From: Amphiduros pacificus
Lineage: Eukaryota > Annelida > Polychaeta > Phyllodocida > Hesionidae
Assembly (NCBI GenBank): GCA_949316495.1
Contig: OX439011.1
Location: 18,815,995 to 18,879,994 of the forward strand
DNA length: 64,000 nucleotides
Reading direction: 5' to 3'
The translations under genes and the position numbers were made by a program. Shown one piece after another: positions 12,594-25,000 of this stretch (the first letter of the stretch is position 1; each line of letters begins with the position of its first letter). The notes under the pieces are model-generated. The model saw only the letters and a list, made by a program, of their open reading frames with translations, had not been told where the DNA came from and did no database searches.

Positions 12594-12969
12594 CATCAAA
12601 CTTTAAAAGACCCTAAATCATAGTGAATGTGGTAAACCGGACAATGAAGCCAATGGTACTCATTAAACATGTGATAACAGGCCAAATTCTTTAAACATTT
12701 GTTAAACAAATATCAAATCAAATCATTGACATTTCTCAGCTGACAATAATCTCAACTGAGAAGTTCCAGACTCGTGGTTCGTAGTTCTTGGATTGTAGTT
12801 TGTGGTTAATGTTTGATTATTCAAAAAAAGACCCAAAATTGATGAATCTTCATATAACACTACATATTTCAACACAGATATGATTTTCCAATTCCAGCAA
12901 TAGCCTATTTTTTGTGATATTTATAACAAAATCAGTTAAAAAGTTTTGGGGGTGGTTTGGTATCTCAGG

Positions 12970-13283
12970 ATGATTCAATCTTGTCTTAATCGCTACTGCA
13001 GCATGTTCTTAACAATAATTCAATTCTCTAAAACAATTGGACTTGAGCAATTAATATGAGGTATCAAATGACAGCTGTAATAAGTAAAAATTGACTTAAA
13101 ATTGAAATTTTTGTGTGTTTTTTTTTTTTTTGTGAAATGATTCAGTCTTGTCTAAACCGATACTGTGGCATGTTCTGTATAATAATTATATTCTCGGAAA
13201 AAATTGGACTTGAGAAATTTATACAAGACATCAAATTACAGACATAATGAGTCAAAATTGAACTTGAAATTGAAGTTTTTAGT
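12970..13283. repeat. Diverged tandem duplication, 167-bp shift
   Basis: ATGATTCAATCTTGTCTTAA at 12970 recurs in diverged form at 13137, followed by matching blocks (CATGTTCT, ATTGGACTTGAG, AAAATTGA). Between the two SET terminal exons. Confidence 0.7.
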
Positions 13284-15821
13284 GATTATTTTTTGGCTAT
13301 TATGTTTCTCTTGAAATTATTGCTTAAGGCAAATTTCTTTATGGAAAAGAAACATGCTATCAAACTTGTTTCTTCGTGAACCACCAACTATGAACTGAAA
13401 AGAATTTAGCCCAATTTCTGAGAACTGTATTTTGGGTAATTATGTTGTCTTATATAATTTTTTCAGGGGATTTAATGATATTAGAGAGCATGTTATGTTA
13501 TGAATATGGACAAAATTTAACAATATATCAATATAAAAATAAGGATAGAAAAATATTATTTCACTGATTTTTGACAAATTCTAGTGATCTATGATCATTC
13601 CTTTCAATTTTCTCAGGAAAGAGAATCAACATTACAATCAACTTTCGATCCAAATAAAACGTCCCATGATCTGCATTTGGCCCTAAAACTTTGATTTAAA
13701 AAAATATTTTTGAATATAATTTGAATTGTGGATCTGTCGTATCAATCATGCAAGTTAATTACTTTGGGAATTGTAATGTTTTTTATTTCAATCAGATTGA
13801 AACACCCCAAAATCTAAATATTAGGGCAGTGCTATTTAATTGTTTGTTTCTCATCTTGATGCCTTTGCAATAATTCTGCACATAAAACATTTATTCAGCT
13901 AATTACATCAATGAACAAACATAAAATTGATAAAAACACTAAAATAAGTTTATTATTGTATGAAATCATACTATCACAATTAAAATAGTATCAATTTTTA
14001 TCCAAAATTCCAAAATATTATACATACTTGTAGAAATTAGCAGGAAGAATCTTTGAACTTAAAAATTATTATTCCAGGTCAATGTTATGTAATGACAAGT
14101 AAAGTCTTTTATTGTGACTAGTTTAGAGTCAATTGAAAAGGAAACATTAAACAACAACATGATAATACAAATTTACATGTGACAAAACAGCACATTGATA
14201 ATCCTTGATAACAACTTGAGAATCAATAATCATAATTTTTAAAACTCCACAAAGTTTCCACTAAAAATAACTTCAGTAGTTGCAACTGTCAAATTTTAAT
14301 GCTGAATATTTCAATGTCACTCCTGATTGCACGTTTATCAGCCATCAAAAAGTTTGTTTATTTTGTCATTGTTATGTCTTTGTGCAACCTGAGAAACATG
14401 CAAAACTCGTGAATTTGAAATTTCGGAACTGGAAAAATTATCAAGCTTAGAATGTTTGTGAATATTTTCTGGAAATTGATCATTTAAATCCTTTCCAATA
14501 GCATATTTGGGCAGATGATAATTTTGACCAATCAAAATGCATGTCACATATTACATTTGGCCCCACTTTGTTATCTTGATTCCCATTCGTTATTATTTAT
14601 AATGTTATTTAAAATGACAGCCTCCTTGACAGTGCCATTACAGTTAATGTATTTTTGAAAAATCATAAAAAATGGAAAAATATCTGAGCCTAATGGAAAA
14701 TAGATAGGATTGGTCCCCTGAAAATACATTTTTTCCAAGCTAAGAACTCCACCCAGTCGTTTCAGAGGACAAATCAAAGTTGACAGACAGAATGAGAAAA
14801 TTTCCCCCCAGCACTGCAGATAAAAATATATAAAATTCATAAACTTTTATATATGATGTTTCTTCATTTCACAATATTTAGTTATCAAACACATCATCCA
14901 CTATATATTTATTTACAAGGATGTGATGAATCCAATGAGATCCAGAGGAGCTTTTAGTTTCCACGAGCATTGCATCCAGATCCTGAGCTTACCATTTCTC
15001 TATAACTTGCCTTGAGGGGAATTTGGCCAGGGACTGGAAATAATTCAAGAAGATTTTAGAGTTTATATTTGGGCATCAAAAATAGATATAGAGGCTGAAA
15101 AGAGCAAGAGAGATTACCTGGAAGCAGTGCTTGAAGTGACCTGGGATGAATTGAGAGCACATGTTGAACAGCAACTCCTTAATGCTCATCAAGCTGTTTA
15201 GGGATGAGATTTTGGCTATTAAAGGTATTAAGCACCAATTCTACAATTTGGTGTTTTTGAAAGCTTAGCCATATATGAGCATAATGACAGATTGACATTA
15301 TAATAGAGTAATAAGATAAGTTGCTATAAGACATAAGACTTGCAGCGTGAACTTTATTTGACCTCAATTGAGGCTCAAAGTAGGGTATCACTGTTTGACG
15401 TCATTTTGGTACTATTCAAAGGTCAATACATTTCATGACGTCATAAGCATATTGCCATACTCTTATGACGTCATTTTACCTTTCAGTGCCTCCATGATGA
15501 CACTCCACATAAAAATGATGCCAAGAAAGGAGTGTGCTTTCATTAGGGGCCTATATGTTAAGGTCTTGTTCAAATAGGTTTTACAGACAATGATGGGGAT
15601 GCATTTTTCAAAATATTTATAGGCTGAAAGACAAATACATTTACCACCAATATGTGAATTTTAAACGTTTTTTTCAAAATCGGTGCTTAATCCCTTTAAG
15701 GTTATGAAGGAAGGGCAGCTTATGGTAGGATATATTTAGATACAGCAGACTGAGGCTATCCAGTAGCAAGAAGAAATAAGGACCAGCATATAATTCTCTG
15801 GAGATATACATTAGAGGTCTG
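13284..15821. other. AT-rich DNA between SET exons 4a and 4b
   Basis: No gene, array or known element recognised. Small open frames occur by chance on both strands. If exon 4b is used this is intron; otherwise intergenic. Confidence 0.4.
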
Positions 15822-16068
15822 ATTTTGTTTGCATCACTTTCAACATTATTTCAGTCATTTCATGATGAGACCTACTTGTAGCAGATATAGTGTTCACTGA
15901 ATTGTCATGTCGCAGGCCCTTGACATGTCAACCCACCCGGTCACAGATTTACAAGGACAACAGGTTAATCCTTTAAGGCACGGGCCTGAGCTTGTGTGGG
16001 AAATTGTATCATGAATTCAATCTCAGCATGGCCGGGGATCGAACCCACGACCTTTGGATCATCCTTCA
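15822..16068 (-). mobile_element. tRNA-derived SINE copy, minus strand
   Basis: Reverse complement of the SINE at 25792-26113: tail-side GCATCACTTTCAAC comes first and box B (GGGGATCGAACCC) last. The 5' tRNA head is truncated. The central hairpin is present with one mismatch. Confidence 0.85.
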
Positions 16069-16539
16069 GGAAAGGGCCTCAGCTCATCAGAAGACTGAGA
16101 GTAGATGAGAGAGTGAATAGGAGGATAAACTTCAAAGCTAAATGAATGTAATGCGTGTCCTCAACTTTGCAACTAAAAAGTGGATTTTGGCAAAAAAAAT
16201 GTTGCCGGGGGTCTGTTTGGGAGAACTTGCATGAATTGTATGGATGATATGGATAGTATATGCATACAGCAAGGAAGAACATGCTTATAACTTTTCCGAA
16301 GGATAGAATAGAATTATTTGACTCTAAAGCTCACTAATGTGTGCTTTGGTTTGAATCTAATAGTCCTGGTTGGTTATAAAGCCAGTCAAACAAAGGCTAC
16401 AATTGAAAGATGTGAAGGAGTTAAGACCATTTCAAGGTATGACTATTAACAGTGTATGCAACATTATGCCCATGTACTGAGTTTGATCTGCAAGAAAACT
16501 ACATTTGTCACAAGAAGCATTTGAAACTTAGAAACACAT

Positions 16540-17240
16540 GAGAGAGTAATGGCTCATACATGTTAGAGGGTTTAGCAGGAGTGGAGAGGCCAGTTTCTTA
16601 CTTGTCAAGGCAGAGGCTCAGCAAAGATGGGCCACTTTTGAGAAGGAAGCTCATGCTGTGGTCCACTCTGTCAAAACATTTAGCCCTTACCCGTGGGGGA
16701 TATAATGGAGGAATTTACTTACCACAACTGCATCATTTACCATGGATCTAGACAATACCAAACTTGTGCTTTTTGAATATTGGGCTAGGATCTCGTATCA
16801 ACAGGGCAAATATAATATAAGAGCAGATATGTTAAGCAGGATAAACGTAAGAAATGAAATAGGTAGCTTTCATAGCACAGACGGCAGAGTAGGGGACCTT
16901 CTCACTGAGCATGAACCAGGTCTTGAGTTACCTATTCTTCCCGAACATCTTGACTTGAAGAAGATTAGAGATGAACAGACAGACATGACAGAATGGACTG
17001 AGGCAAAATATTCAGGCATTGATCATGAAATTATTAAGGATGAACATGTATTTTACAGCACCCAAAGCCCTGGACTATCCCAGACTTGTGGCGCCTCCCA
17101 GTGCCATAAAGGACATTGCCAGCAGAGCTCATGTATGCATGGCCAGTGGCTTGATATGAAAAAATAAATCATGCAGATTTTATATGACTGCACAACATGC
17201 ATTACACATTCGTGCCAACAAGGTGAGGAATACAAGAAAT
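16540..17240 (+). mobile_element. Fossil Ty3/gypsy-like pol fragment
   Basis: Short frames resemble the RNase H part of LTR-retrotransposon Pol (RPVSYLSR-like and ADMLSRI, cf. ADALSR) and the region leading toward integrase. It is a small broken fragment with several breaks. No LTRs, gag, protease or reverse transcriptase core are visible nearby, so it is an old remnant. The family call rests on motif resemblance only. Confidence 0.65.
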
Positions 17241-17862
17241 GAGACTTTCTATGCATCAAGAGTTGTGGTCTGGTCAAGCACAATAAATCCTATATCTTGA
17301 AACTGTCATGACATCACAGAGGTCACAGGCAATTTTACACAGGTTTGGGGTATGCTTAAATGATATTTGGCCATGAAACTGTGATCCATACAAGCTATCT
17401 CACTAAAATCAACCAATATACGCCAACCATGGTTATTGTGTTTTGCTACTAAGTGTATCAAGTACCAAGTGCTTGCTCTACTTTTTTGACCACCAGGTGG
17501 CCACATGTATACAATCATGTGACCTCTATTGTGGTCTGTCAGGGTGTTGGGCCTGTATCAATGGACAAGCATAAATGGACAAACAGGCTTCTGTAAGCCA
17601 AATCACCCCTTTGTCCCAATCTGAAGTGCCCCATTGTTAGCAGAACTTTACTGAGCAAGTGTTTGTACTAGATCACAGGTTAGCTATACAAAGTTTTCAA
17701 ATGGCATAGAAATTTAAGCAGGGGAAATATGATGGGTACTAACATTTGATCACAAACTTTAGGGTATAGACATTTATATTAAATACAAGAAAAAAGTGCT
17801 TTAAAACCTCATTTCATGAATGCTTCAAGTTTAAACTGAGTGTTGTAATATTGTTTTTACAG

Positions 17863-18114
17863 GGCCATAGAAATGGTGAAGTGACCCACTACATAGACTC
17901 AGCTAATATAGAGACGTCCAACTATCTACGGTGGATGAACTGTGCCAGGAATGAAAGGGAAGAAAATGTGCGCGTCATGGAATGCAAAGGAAGAATTTAT
18001 TACAAGACATTCAAAGACATTGCACCAGAACAGGAGCTGCTTATTTATTATGGCGATACTTATGCCGAGGCTTTGAACATTGACACAAAAGAGTTCAGAT
18101 TAGAAAATAATTGA
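17863..18114 (+). CDS. SET terminal exon 4b (duplicated, probably alternative last exon)
   Basis: Acceptor TTTTTACAG, then 83 codons and TGA, phase 0 at its start like exon 4a, so it can join exon 3 (8279) directly. It encodes GHRNGEVTHYID, LRWMNCARN and EQELLIYYGDTYA and ends EFRLENN. All core SET blocks are intact and most differences from 4a are on charged positions, which argues against a decayed copy. Because exons 1-3 are not duplicated here, the simplest reading is alternative last-exon use giving a 198-residue isoform. A partial gene duplicate is the alternative. Confidence 0.82.
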   Translation, partial: GHRNGEVTHYIDSANIETSNYLRWMNCARNEREENVRVMECKGRIYYKTFKDIAPEQELLIYYGDTYAEALNIDTKEFRLENN

Positions 18115-18418
18115 GTAAGAATATCTCTCATGGGCACATTAATCTTGAAATGCATAAACTCAGGAAAAACTTGGTTTTTTGATGAATGTAATATTTTCTT
18201 CATAATTATACTATCAGCGCCGTACACAACCGGTTTATGTACCAATCATGGCAGCTAAAACAATGGTGGAAGACAAGGATGATTATTTCGACCAATCAGA
18301 GAGCAGCTAACAAATGATTACAAGATATGCTATGTTTAACAACTGGAATGACTAACAGAAACAAATTTAACAAGACTAGTATGATAACATGAGAATGTAT
18401 AAGCATACAATGGAAGTA

Positions 18419-18424
18419 AATAAA
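18419..18424 (+). terminator. Candidate poly(A) signal for exon 4b
   Basis: AATAAA about 305 bp after the exon 4b stop. Its presence supports use of 4b as a real last exon, though the motif alone is weak. Confidence 0.4.
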
Positions 18425-18480
18425 ACTGTATGAAAATGAACCAAACAGATGATTATAACTAGCAGGGTGTAGGCTTCATG

Positions 18481-18545
18481 TACCAACACATGATCTGAAA
18501 ACACAGATCAATGTCCACATCTGAAAACACAGATCAATGTCCACA
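18481..18545. repeat. Short direct duplication
   Basis: A 26-bp segment with ATCTGAAAACACAGATCAAT occurs twice in tandem just after the candidate poly(A) site of exon 4b. Confidence 0.8.
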
Positions 18546-21450
18546 GTCATAATGGTGGGAGATGGTGATCAACATCTGTCTGCCTTTCAATAAGGTCAGA
18601 TAGACTTATTTCAAGCCAAAAGATGTATCTTGACACATGAACAATAAAAAAACAAGCAATTTTATTGAATGATTGCTTTAATACAGCTCAAAAAGACCGA
18701 TCGTTAAATTTAGGACATGCATTTCTGAAAAATAGTACATTTTTGCATTGAAAGTTGTCAACATTTAGTATAATATATGTATATTGAATAAGAATGTAGT
18801 AAAAAGTGTACACCAAAAAAGGGTTTGATATTGTTTTAGAGATTTTACTTCTTAGACTTGAAAAATTTGAGCCCAGGTAGCATGGTCAACAATTTGGATT
18901 TTTAAAAATGACTAAATTGCCATTATCTCCACAACTGTTAACCTTACCATCTTGAAAAAGGGGTCATTTTCTTTGTTTTGTGAAGTTCAAGAAAAAAAAT
19001 CAATTTAATGGCAACAAACAATACTTTTAAAAATAAAACTGAATATGCACAATTTGATATTTCAGATTGCGGTGACTGCAGACAGTAACCAATTTTAAGT
19101 TATAAGTTGCCATTCTTCATCTTTCGAAAGCATGCAACAGTTTCAAACATTATTTGAAGATGTAATCACATAATCCTCATTACATCCTCATTACTAGCGA
19201 AAATATGGTATTCAGTCCAAGATCTCATGTAAACAATGATTAATGTTCCATGTAAAAATGGTTTAGATAAACACCTTTAGCCATTTCTTTCACTCCCAAA
19301 ATGGAGAGTAAAGTTTTTGTTTACATCTCTGTGCCAGCATGGGAAACCGTATAGTGAATTTTGAACATTATTTCATTCACTTCCCATTCTGAATAAAAAA
19401 AAACTTAATTTCATCAATTTACATTTAAAATTTTTTTTACCAACTTATCTGTTGTTAAAACATGAGTGCAACAACTCTGGCAAAAGTCTTTTTTATCGAG
19501 GCATGACTATTCACTGAAATATGAAGTTTGTCCCTGATATCTATACCAATTATCAAAGTGAATCATTTAACCAACTAGTCATCAAAATTCTAAATCGATC
19601 CAACAATGTCTGTTCCGTCCAACATTGTCAGTCAATTTTTTTTCAAAACCTTTTTTTCAGAGTGTTCATTGAGGCAAGAGGTTCATGAAGTTCACTGATA
19701 TCAGTGAATCATCCAATCCAAAATTACAACTCCATCCATTATCTTTGCTTGATGTCAAAGTCAATTTGGTAAAAATTGAGGCATTTTAGTTGTTACAGGT
19801 GAAACAAAAATCACATCCATTATGCATATGAATATATATGTATTATACCATTTGTAGACTTTTATGAGTTTCCAAATTTGGCACAAAGTAATTTTCACAA
19901 TGAAGTCATTAAAACTATATCCACTATGTATATGAATTTACATGTATTCCAACATTTTTATAATCCAAATTTGTGTGCAAACTGATGACGTTGGATTCAT
20001 CATGTGTGAAATTTTAGATTGGCGCTGACAGTTTATATGCCTGATCTTTCACTATCTGAGGCATCATATAAAAATAAAGAGAAAAATGAGAACTTTACAA
20101 TTGTATGTTTATATCATTTTTGTATGAAGTGCTTTGCTCTCACTTGTACTAAATTAAATCAAATTTTGGTTGCTCTGCAGATTGAATAATATTACACAAT
20201 AAATGAATTCATAATGGCAATATGACACAAGATAATTTGTCCACTATATGAAGGCAGAAAGACATAATAACCGGCATGTAAATAAATGATGGCACATTTA
20301 GTATGAGATGGCAAGTTGATATGTTTGGTAATGATGCAGTTGCCACACTATCTCCTCTCTGCATTCAACTTTGAAGCCAACATCATTGGATGATCCGAGC
20401 CCAAATATGATACCATTCTTTTTAATTCGCCTCATTTTTGGTCATAGGAACATTTGAAAGCCCTATTCCTATTGGCTCACACTCAGAAATGAGCTTGAAG
20501 ATCAACATTCTGACCGATATGTGGCCAGAATTTTGACCACACATCTGGGCACCAACTGGAAATACCTCATAATTTTAGCATGTTTTACTGGTTGATGTTT
20601 CGGGTTTCCCAGTTCTATTTTTAGGTAAAAAAAAACCCACCCAGAACACTACTTTATGATCTGTGATGTCAGTTTTTTCCGCTGCACAATCCAAGTCAAA
20701 CTCTTTGAAACAAGAACTCCTTGATTGTCCTTCTGTTGAACAAGGACTGTCTTAGTTTGTGTCAAAGAGAATCTGAAAAGCTAAAATAGAGTCGAAATTG
20801 TGTAATCAATGCGATGCAAATGCAAATTTTACCTTCTGTCAAATACAACTAAAGAGATGAAAGCTTACATAGGTAGTTTTCAATTACTACCTCTGCAGTC
20901 TTTGCTGTTTTTTTCGCATTCAAAGTTTGGAAATTCCCAATTCATAAATACGTGCCTACTCTCCATAGCAGACCCAGGGTTTATACCTGGCTCTGCGAGT
21001 ATAGACCAGGATTGCCAGTACCACCCCCAGTACAAGCCTCTTTTTAGCAGCCAATAAGGACAGAGTTAGATATTTTGCACATGTTGTTACATGGCCAATA
21101 GGTGTCATTGTTATGACTGGAAAGTGAGCACAACAATTAACGAGTTAGATATGTACAGTATTGTTAGTGACACACATACCAAAATAATCAGACAAAACGA
21201 TCAGGGGATGGAGCATCAATTTCCAAGGGGGAGTAAAAAGAAAAACCCTAACAATAGGTCTTGTCTATTAAATCAGAGACATTTAACACATGTATACTTT
21301 GAATTACCTGACAATTAAGTTGTTACAGTACGTCATTCCCTGTGGTACTACAGCCATCAAAACATGTACCCAGATCAGACCCCAACTTTATACTTCTACA
21401 TGCTCAGCACAGAAATACACCTAAACCTTATTTCTACTTGTGCACAACGT
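18546..21450. other. Intergenic AT-rich DNA, nothing recognised
   Basis: No array, RNA gene or convincing exon. Open frames at 20809-21057 and 21091-21318 lack splice context or family resemblance. Confidence 0.4.
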
Positions 21451-21459
21451 TGTTTCTAT

Positions 21460-21460
<1 letters not shown>

Positions 21461-21512
<52 letters not shown>

Positions 21513-21521
21513 TAAATAATA

Positions 21522-21561
<40 letters not shown>

Positions 21562-21606
21562 TTAATAATTTATATAGCGCTGAATAATAATAATAATAAT
21601 AATAAT
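21461..21606. repeat. (AAT)n microsatellite at LINE 3' end
   Basis: About 40 AAT triplets with small interruptions, including a duplicated TTTATATAGCGCTGA block. This is the 3' tail of the minus-strand LINE; CR1/L2-type elements end in short tandem repeats. Confidence 0.9.
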
Positions 21607-23330
21607 TTATATAGCGCTGATACCTGACAGGTCTGTTCAAAGCGCTGTGTTCAGAACATGCGTTTTGAAAAGATGTGTTTTCAGTTTACTCTTGAAAGAG
21701 CATACTGAAGCACTTGTCCTAACCTTATTAGGGAGAGAATTCCAGAGTCTGGGGCCAATTGATGAGAAAGCCCTATCAACCACAGTCTTGAGGAGGGTCT
21801 AAGGGATGGACAGGTAGGTACCATCATTCGACCTTAGGCAGCTGGTCCCACATTTGATCTGGTGTAGGTCACGCAGGTAAGGAGGGGTCTTACCATTCAG
21901 CGCATTCCAAGTCATGAGTAATATATCGAAATCAATTCTGGCATGAACAGGGAGCCAGTGCAGTTCCTTGAGTTTTCCTGGTATGTGATCAAACTTCCTT
22001 ATTCTCCCACCTACACACGCAGCAGAATTTTGGAGGCATTGTAATTTTTTATGTCCGTCCTTGGTAAACCTGCGAGTAGCCCATTTTTGCACATTTTTGC
22101 TATTTGCGCCTTCATGTCCATCTTTGAGTCCAGAGTTATTCCCAGATCCATCCCTGTATCAGAGGGTGTGATGTTAGAGCTACCAACACTGATGGAGTTT
22201 GGAGTGTAAGTATTGGCAGTACAAGTGAAAGTGTCAGTACATACCAGCATTTCTGTTTTCCCATCATTAATTTTCATCTTATTTGCTATCAGGAAGGATC
22301 TCACCTCATTAACACATTCTTCTAATTTCTTTTTACTGATTGCAGCTTGTTGTTCAGAGTTGTGGTCCACAGGAATGTAAATTTGGGTACCATCCGCGTA
22401 GATATGAAGACCATTTTTTCCCAGAATATCAGCCAGAGGAGACATGTAGATAGTGAAAGTATGGGTCCAAGGACCAATCCCTGCCGAACACCATATTTTA
22501 TTGGTTTTGGTGAGGACCGTTGAGGTCCTACTTTAACACACTGCTGTCTATTTAGATATGACTTACCGGTAATCCAGGACAGCACTTTGCCTTTAACCCT
22601 ACACCTGTCCTCCAATCTGTTTTAAAGAAGTTAGTGGTCGATTGTATCAAAGGCAGCAGAGAGGTCAAGTAATAATTAAATGACAGATTTTTTGTTGTCC
22701 AGTTCTCGTAAAATGTCATTTTGCGCCTTAAGTAAGGCAGTCTCAGTACTGTGAGCTTCCTTGTATGCAGATTGGAACTTGTCTGTAAGGCCATTCCTTA
22801 GAAGGTGGGGGACCAGCTGATCAGCTACCTTTTTGTGAGTCTGGAGATGTAAGTCAGGTTAGAGACAGGTCTATAGTTCTTTTCAACTAGTTCTAGCCCA
22901 AGTTTCTTTAGCAAGGGGGTAATAATGGCTATTTTCAAATTAATGGAGACAGTATGGTCAGTGAGTGATTTATTTATGATTGCTGTTATAATGGGTAAGA
23001 GGACATCAAGGAGGTCCGTTAATAACCAGGTTGGAATTGGATCCAGGTCACAAGACTTTTTTGCTGACTTTTTCACCAATCTGTGCACATCATTAATTGA
23101 CAATGGTGTAAATCTGTCCAGGCTTGTCGTACCATTGTCCGTGGTGACATCTGGGGGCGAATCTATGATTGTTGGTGCCCCCTTGTCCATATCACGGCGT
23201 ATTATTTCATTTTTTTCTTGAAAAAAGTCATTGAATTTGTTTGCCAGAGTGCCCTATGTAGTGTGTTACCTGGGACTTAAGGGAGGTGTGGAACTTCCTG
23301 GAAAGATTTTAATTAGCGAACGCAATTTAC
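21607..23330 (-). mobile_element. 5'-truncated non-LTR retrotransposon (CR1/L2-like LINE)
   Basis: Read on the minus strand it shows reverse-transcriptase blocks in order: SCDLDPIPTWLL, AIITPLLKK and NYRPVSNL (23190-22825), VRQGLVLGPIL (about 22550-22480), IYADGTQIYI (about 22400) where the catalytic YADD reads YADG, ANKMKINDGKTEMLV (about 22260), and the C-terminal LKELHWLPVHARIDFDILL (about 21960). A 3' UTR with TATATAGCGCT follows. The endonuclease part is absent and the frame is broken into at least four pieces, so it is dead. Assignment to the Jockey/CR1/L2 group is from these motifs and the repeat tail. Confidence 0.88.
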
Positions 23331-23459
23331 TGGTTCTCACATGAGAAGAAGAGTTGAAAATATAAAAGAAAATAACTTTATACAGAAAACAAAAAATGAA
23401 ATCTTCATATTGAGTTATATTTGAGCGATATGCATATCAAAATATATATAAATTAATTG

Positions 23460-23730
23460 TTTTTTGGTTGTTTTTTTATAATTTATTTATTTATTTATTT
23501 TACTTTTTTGTTTTTTGTTTGTTTTGTTTTTTGTTTTGCAAAACAAAATACACAACAAATAAAGATGAATTTTTCATATTGGGGTTATATTTTAACTCGG
23601 GTAGTTTGCAAAGAAACTATACCATAGAGGCAAAAAGCTATATATTATTATAGATTAGAATTGATTAGATTAGAATAGTGTAGATAGTAATAGATTGGAT
23701 TAGAATAAATTAGATTAGAATTAATTATAT
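23460..23730. repeat. Low-complexity T-rich and GATTAGAAT-type sequence
   Basis: TTTATTTATTTATT and TTTTGTTTTT runs (23466-23540), then degenerate GATTAGAAT repeats (23650-23725) next to the LINE 5' truncation point. Confidence 0.7.
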
Positions 23731-24170
23731 TTTTGTTGAAAAAAATAAATTGCAACATATGCTCACCATAAATTGAGGCTCGTTGTAAAAACAAACCAAA
23801 GTCCATATATAATTTGCGTTTAATCATATTTAAAATGTTTTAGATTTGTATGAAATATGAAAAAGAGGAATTTCCAATTCCTGTCTGTTATGTCAATTTA
23901 TGGGGGTTTTTTTTGGTAGCAATCTCGTGGGGGCAGTATTCATTTCTTGTCCAGCACCTTTCAGTGACTATTTTAACAGATCATGACAACTGGGAATGTG
24001 ACGCTAAATCTTTCTTTGCTTACTTAAAAAATACAGGCTAAAATGAGTTGTGTCCACAATGTAAATGATCCTGCATGGTGCATTGAGTAAATAATATCAT
24101 CAGAGTATTTAATCAGTTCTCGATGTGCTGCGCAGATGGTATTGATCTGACAGACCCGGTAGTCCGCTCT

Positions 24171-24253
24171 GGGTCACGGTACCCTAGCAACCATATCAAC
24201 AACCACGTCACGTGATCTAATATGGCGGCCAATCCTTTGCTGAACAGCTTAAG
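24171..24253 (+). promoter_or_regulatory. Promoter-like cluster and candidate first exon
   Basis: The stretch holds GGTACCCTAGCAACC (24178-24192), similar to an RFX X-box with a perfect AGCAAC half; the palindrome TCACGTGA (24208-24215), an E-box/CLEAR-type site; and AATATGGCGGCC, the YY1-like start seen at many animal promoters. The ATG at 24222 opens MAANPLLNSL and runs to a perfect donor AAG|GTAAGT at 24254, leaving two bases (AG). This phase fits exon 3 at 31562, so it may be an alternative first exon of the modular protein, a 5' leader exon, or the start of another gene. Confidence 0.42.
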
Positions 24254-25000
24254 GTAAGTAAATGTGAGTCATCACATATTTTACAAATGCTTCTCAAGCA
24301 ATTTAGCTAAGGTATCTTCCGTGTATCTGTCTTCATATTGTGATATCTTTTCAACATGTGGTGGCACGTTTGTTAACAGGTTAGTATGGCAAAACATATT
24401 ATTAACATTCCCATACTCATAATACATGACTCCCCTCCCACATACAAAGCTATATATAAATATCAAACCTTAAAACAACATATCAATACACTTGCTAGCA
24501 TTTGGACTATTGCCAAAAGTTTTCAAGGAAAGGTATGTTGTTATATAATATACAATAATACACGTACATATGTTTGAAAACCGTGGGTAAAGCAATGTTT
24601 ATATATTAATGAATTTTTTCTCAAATCCTAAGCACAATTCTATGTCAGTTGGGAAATAAAATGGACACCTATCTCAATCAACAATAACTTTCTGAAAAAG
24701 TCCACTGTCCATATATAACACACTTATACATTATAAATCTAAAGAAAAAACTGTAATTTGCAGGTAAGTTTCTGTTCTGGTCATAGACATACAGTATTAC
24801 AGCTATGAAGGATTTAATCATGTCAAATTATATGGATCATGGATCAATAATAAGGACACCATTGATGTCACAGATCTAAAATTATGCCACTCTCATGCTG
24901 GATTGGAATGTAATCACGACAGTGTCATGTTTTCCCAAACACCATAATATCAACCCAGGCAACATAATATAATTCAACATCAACAGTTTAATGTATAAGG
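24254..25000. other. AT-rich sequence after the candidate first exon
   Basis: No recognised feature. If 24222-24253 is an exon this is its intron. Confidence 0.35.

Noticed and set aside
12105-17862. A complete second SET gene between the two terminal exons
   Set aside because: No copy of exons 1-3 was found in this interval; only the terminal exon is duplicated.
882-18114. Calling the SET gene PRDM9
   Set aside because: The SET domain is PRDM9-like, but no KRAB, SSXRD or zinc-finger array is encoded in the model, so the symbol would mislead.
20809-21318. Two short plus-strand frames in the intergenic region
   Set aside because: No splice context, domain or codon pattern like the neighbouring genes.
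23468-23653. Phe/Tyr-rich short frame
   Set aside because: Translation of T-rich low-complexity DNA.
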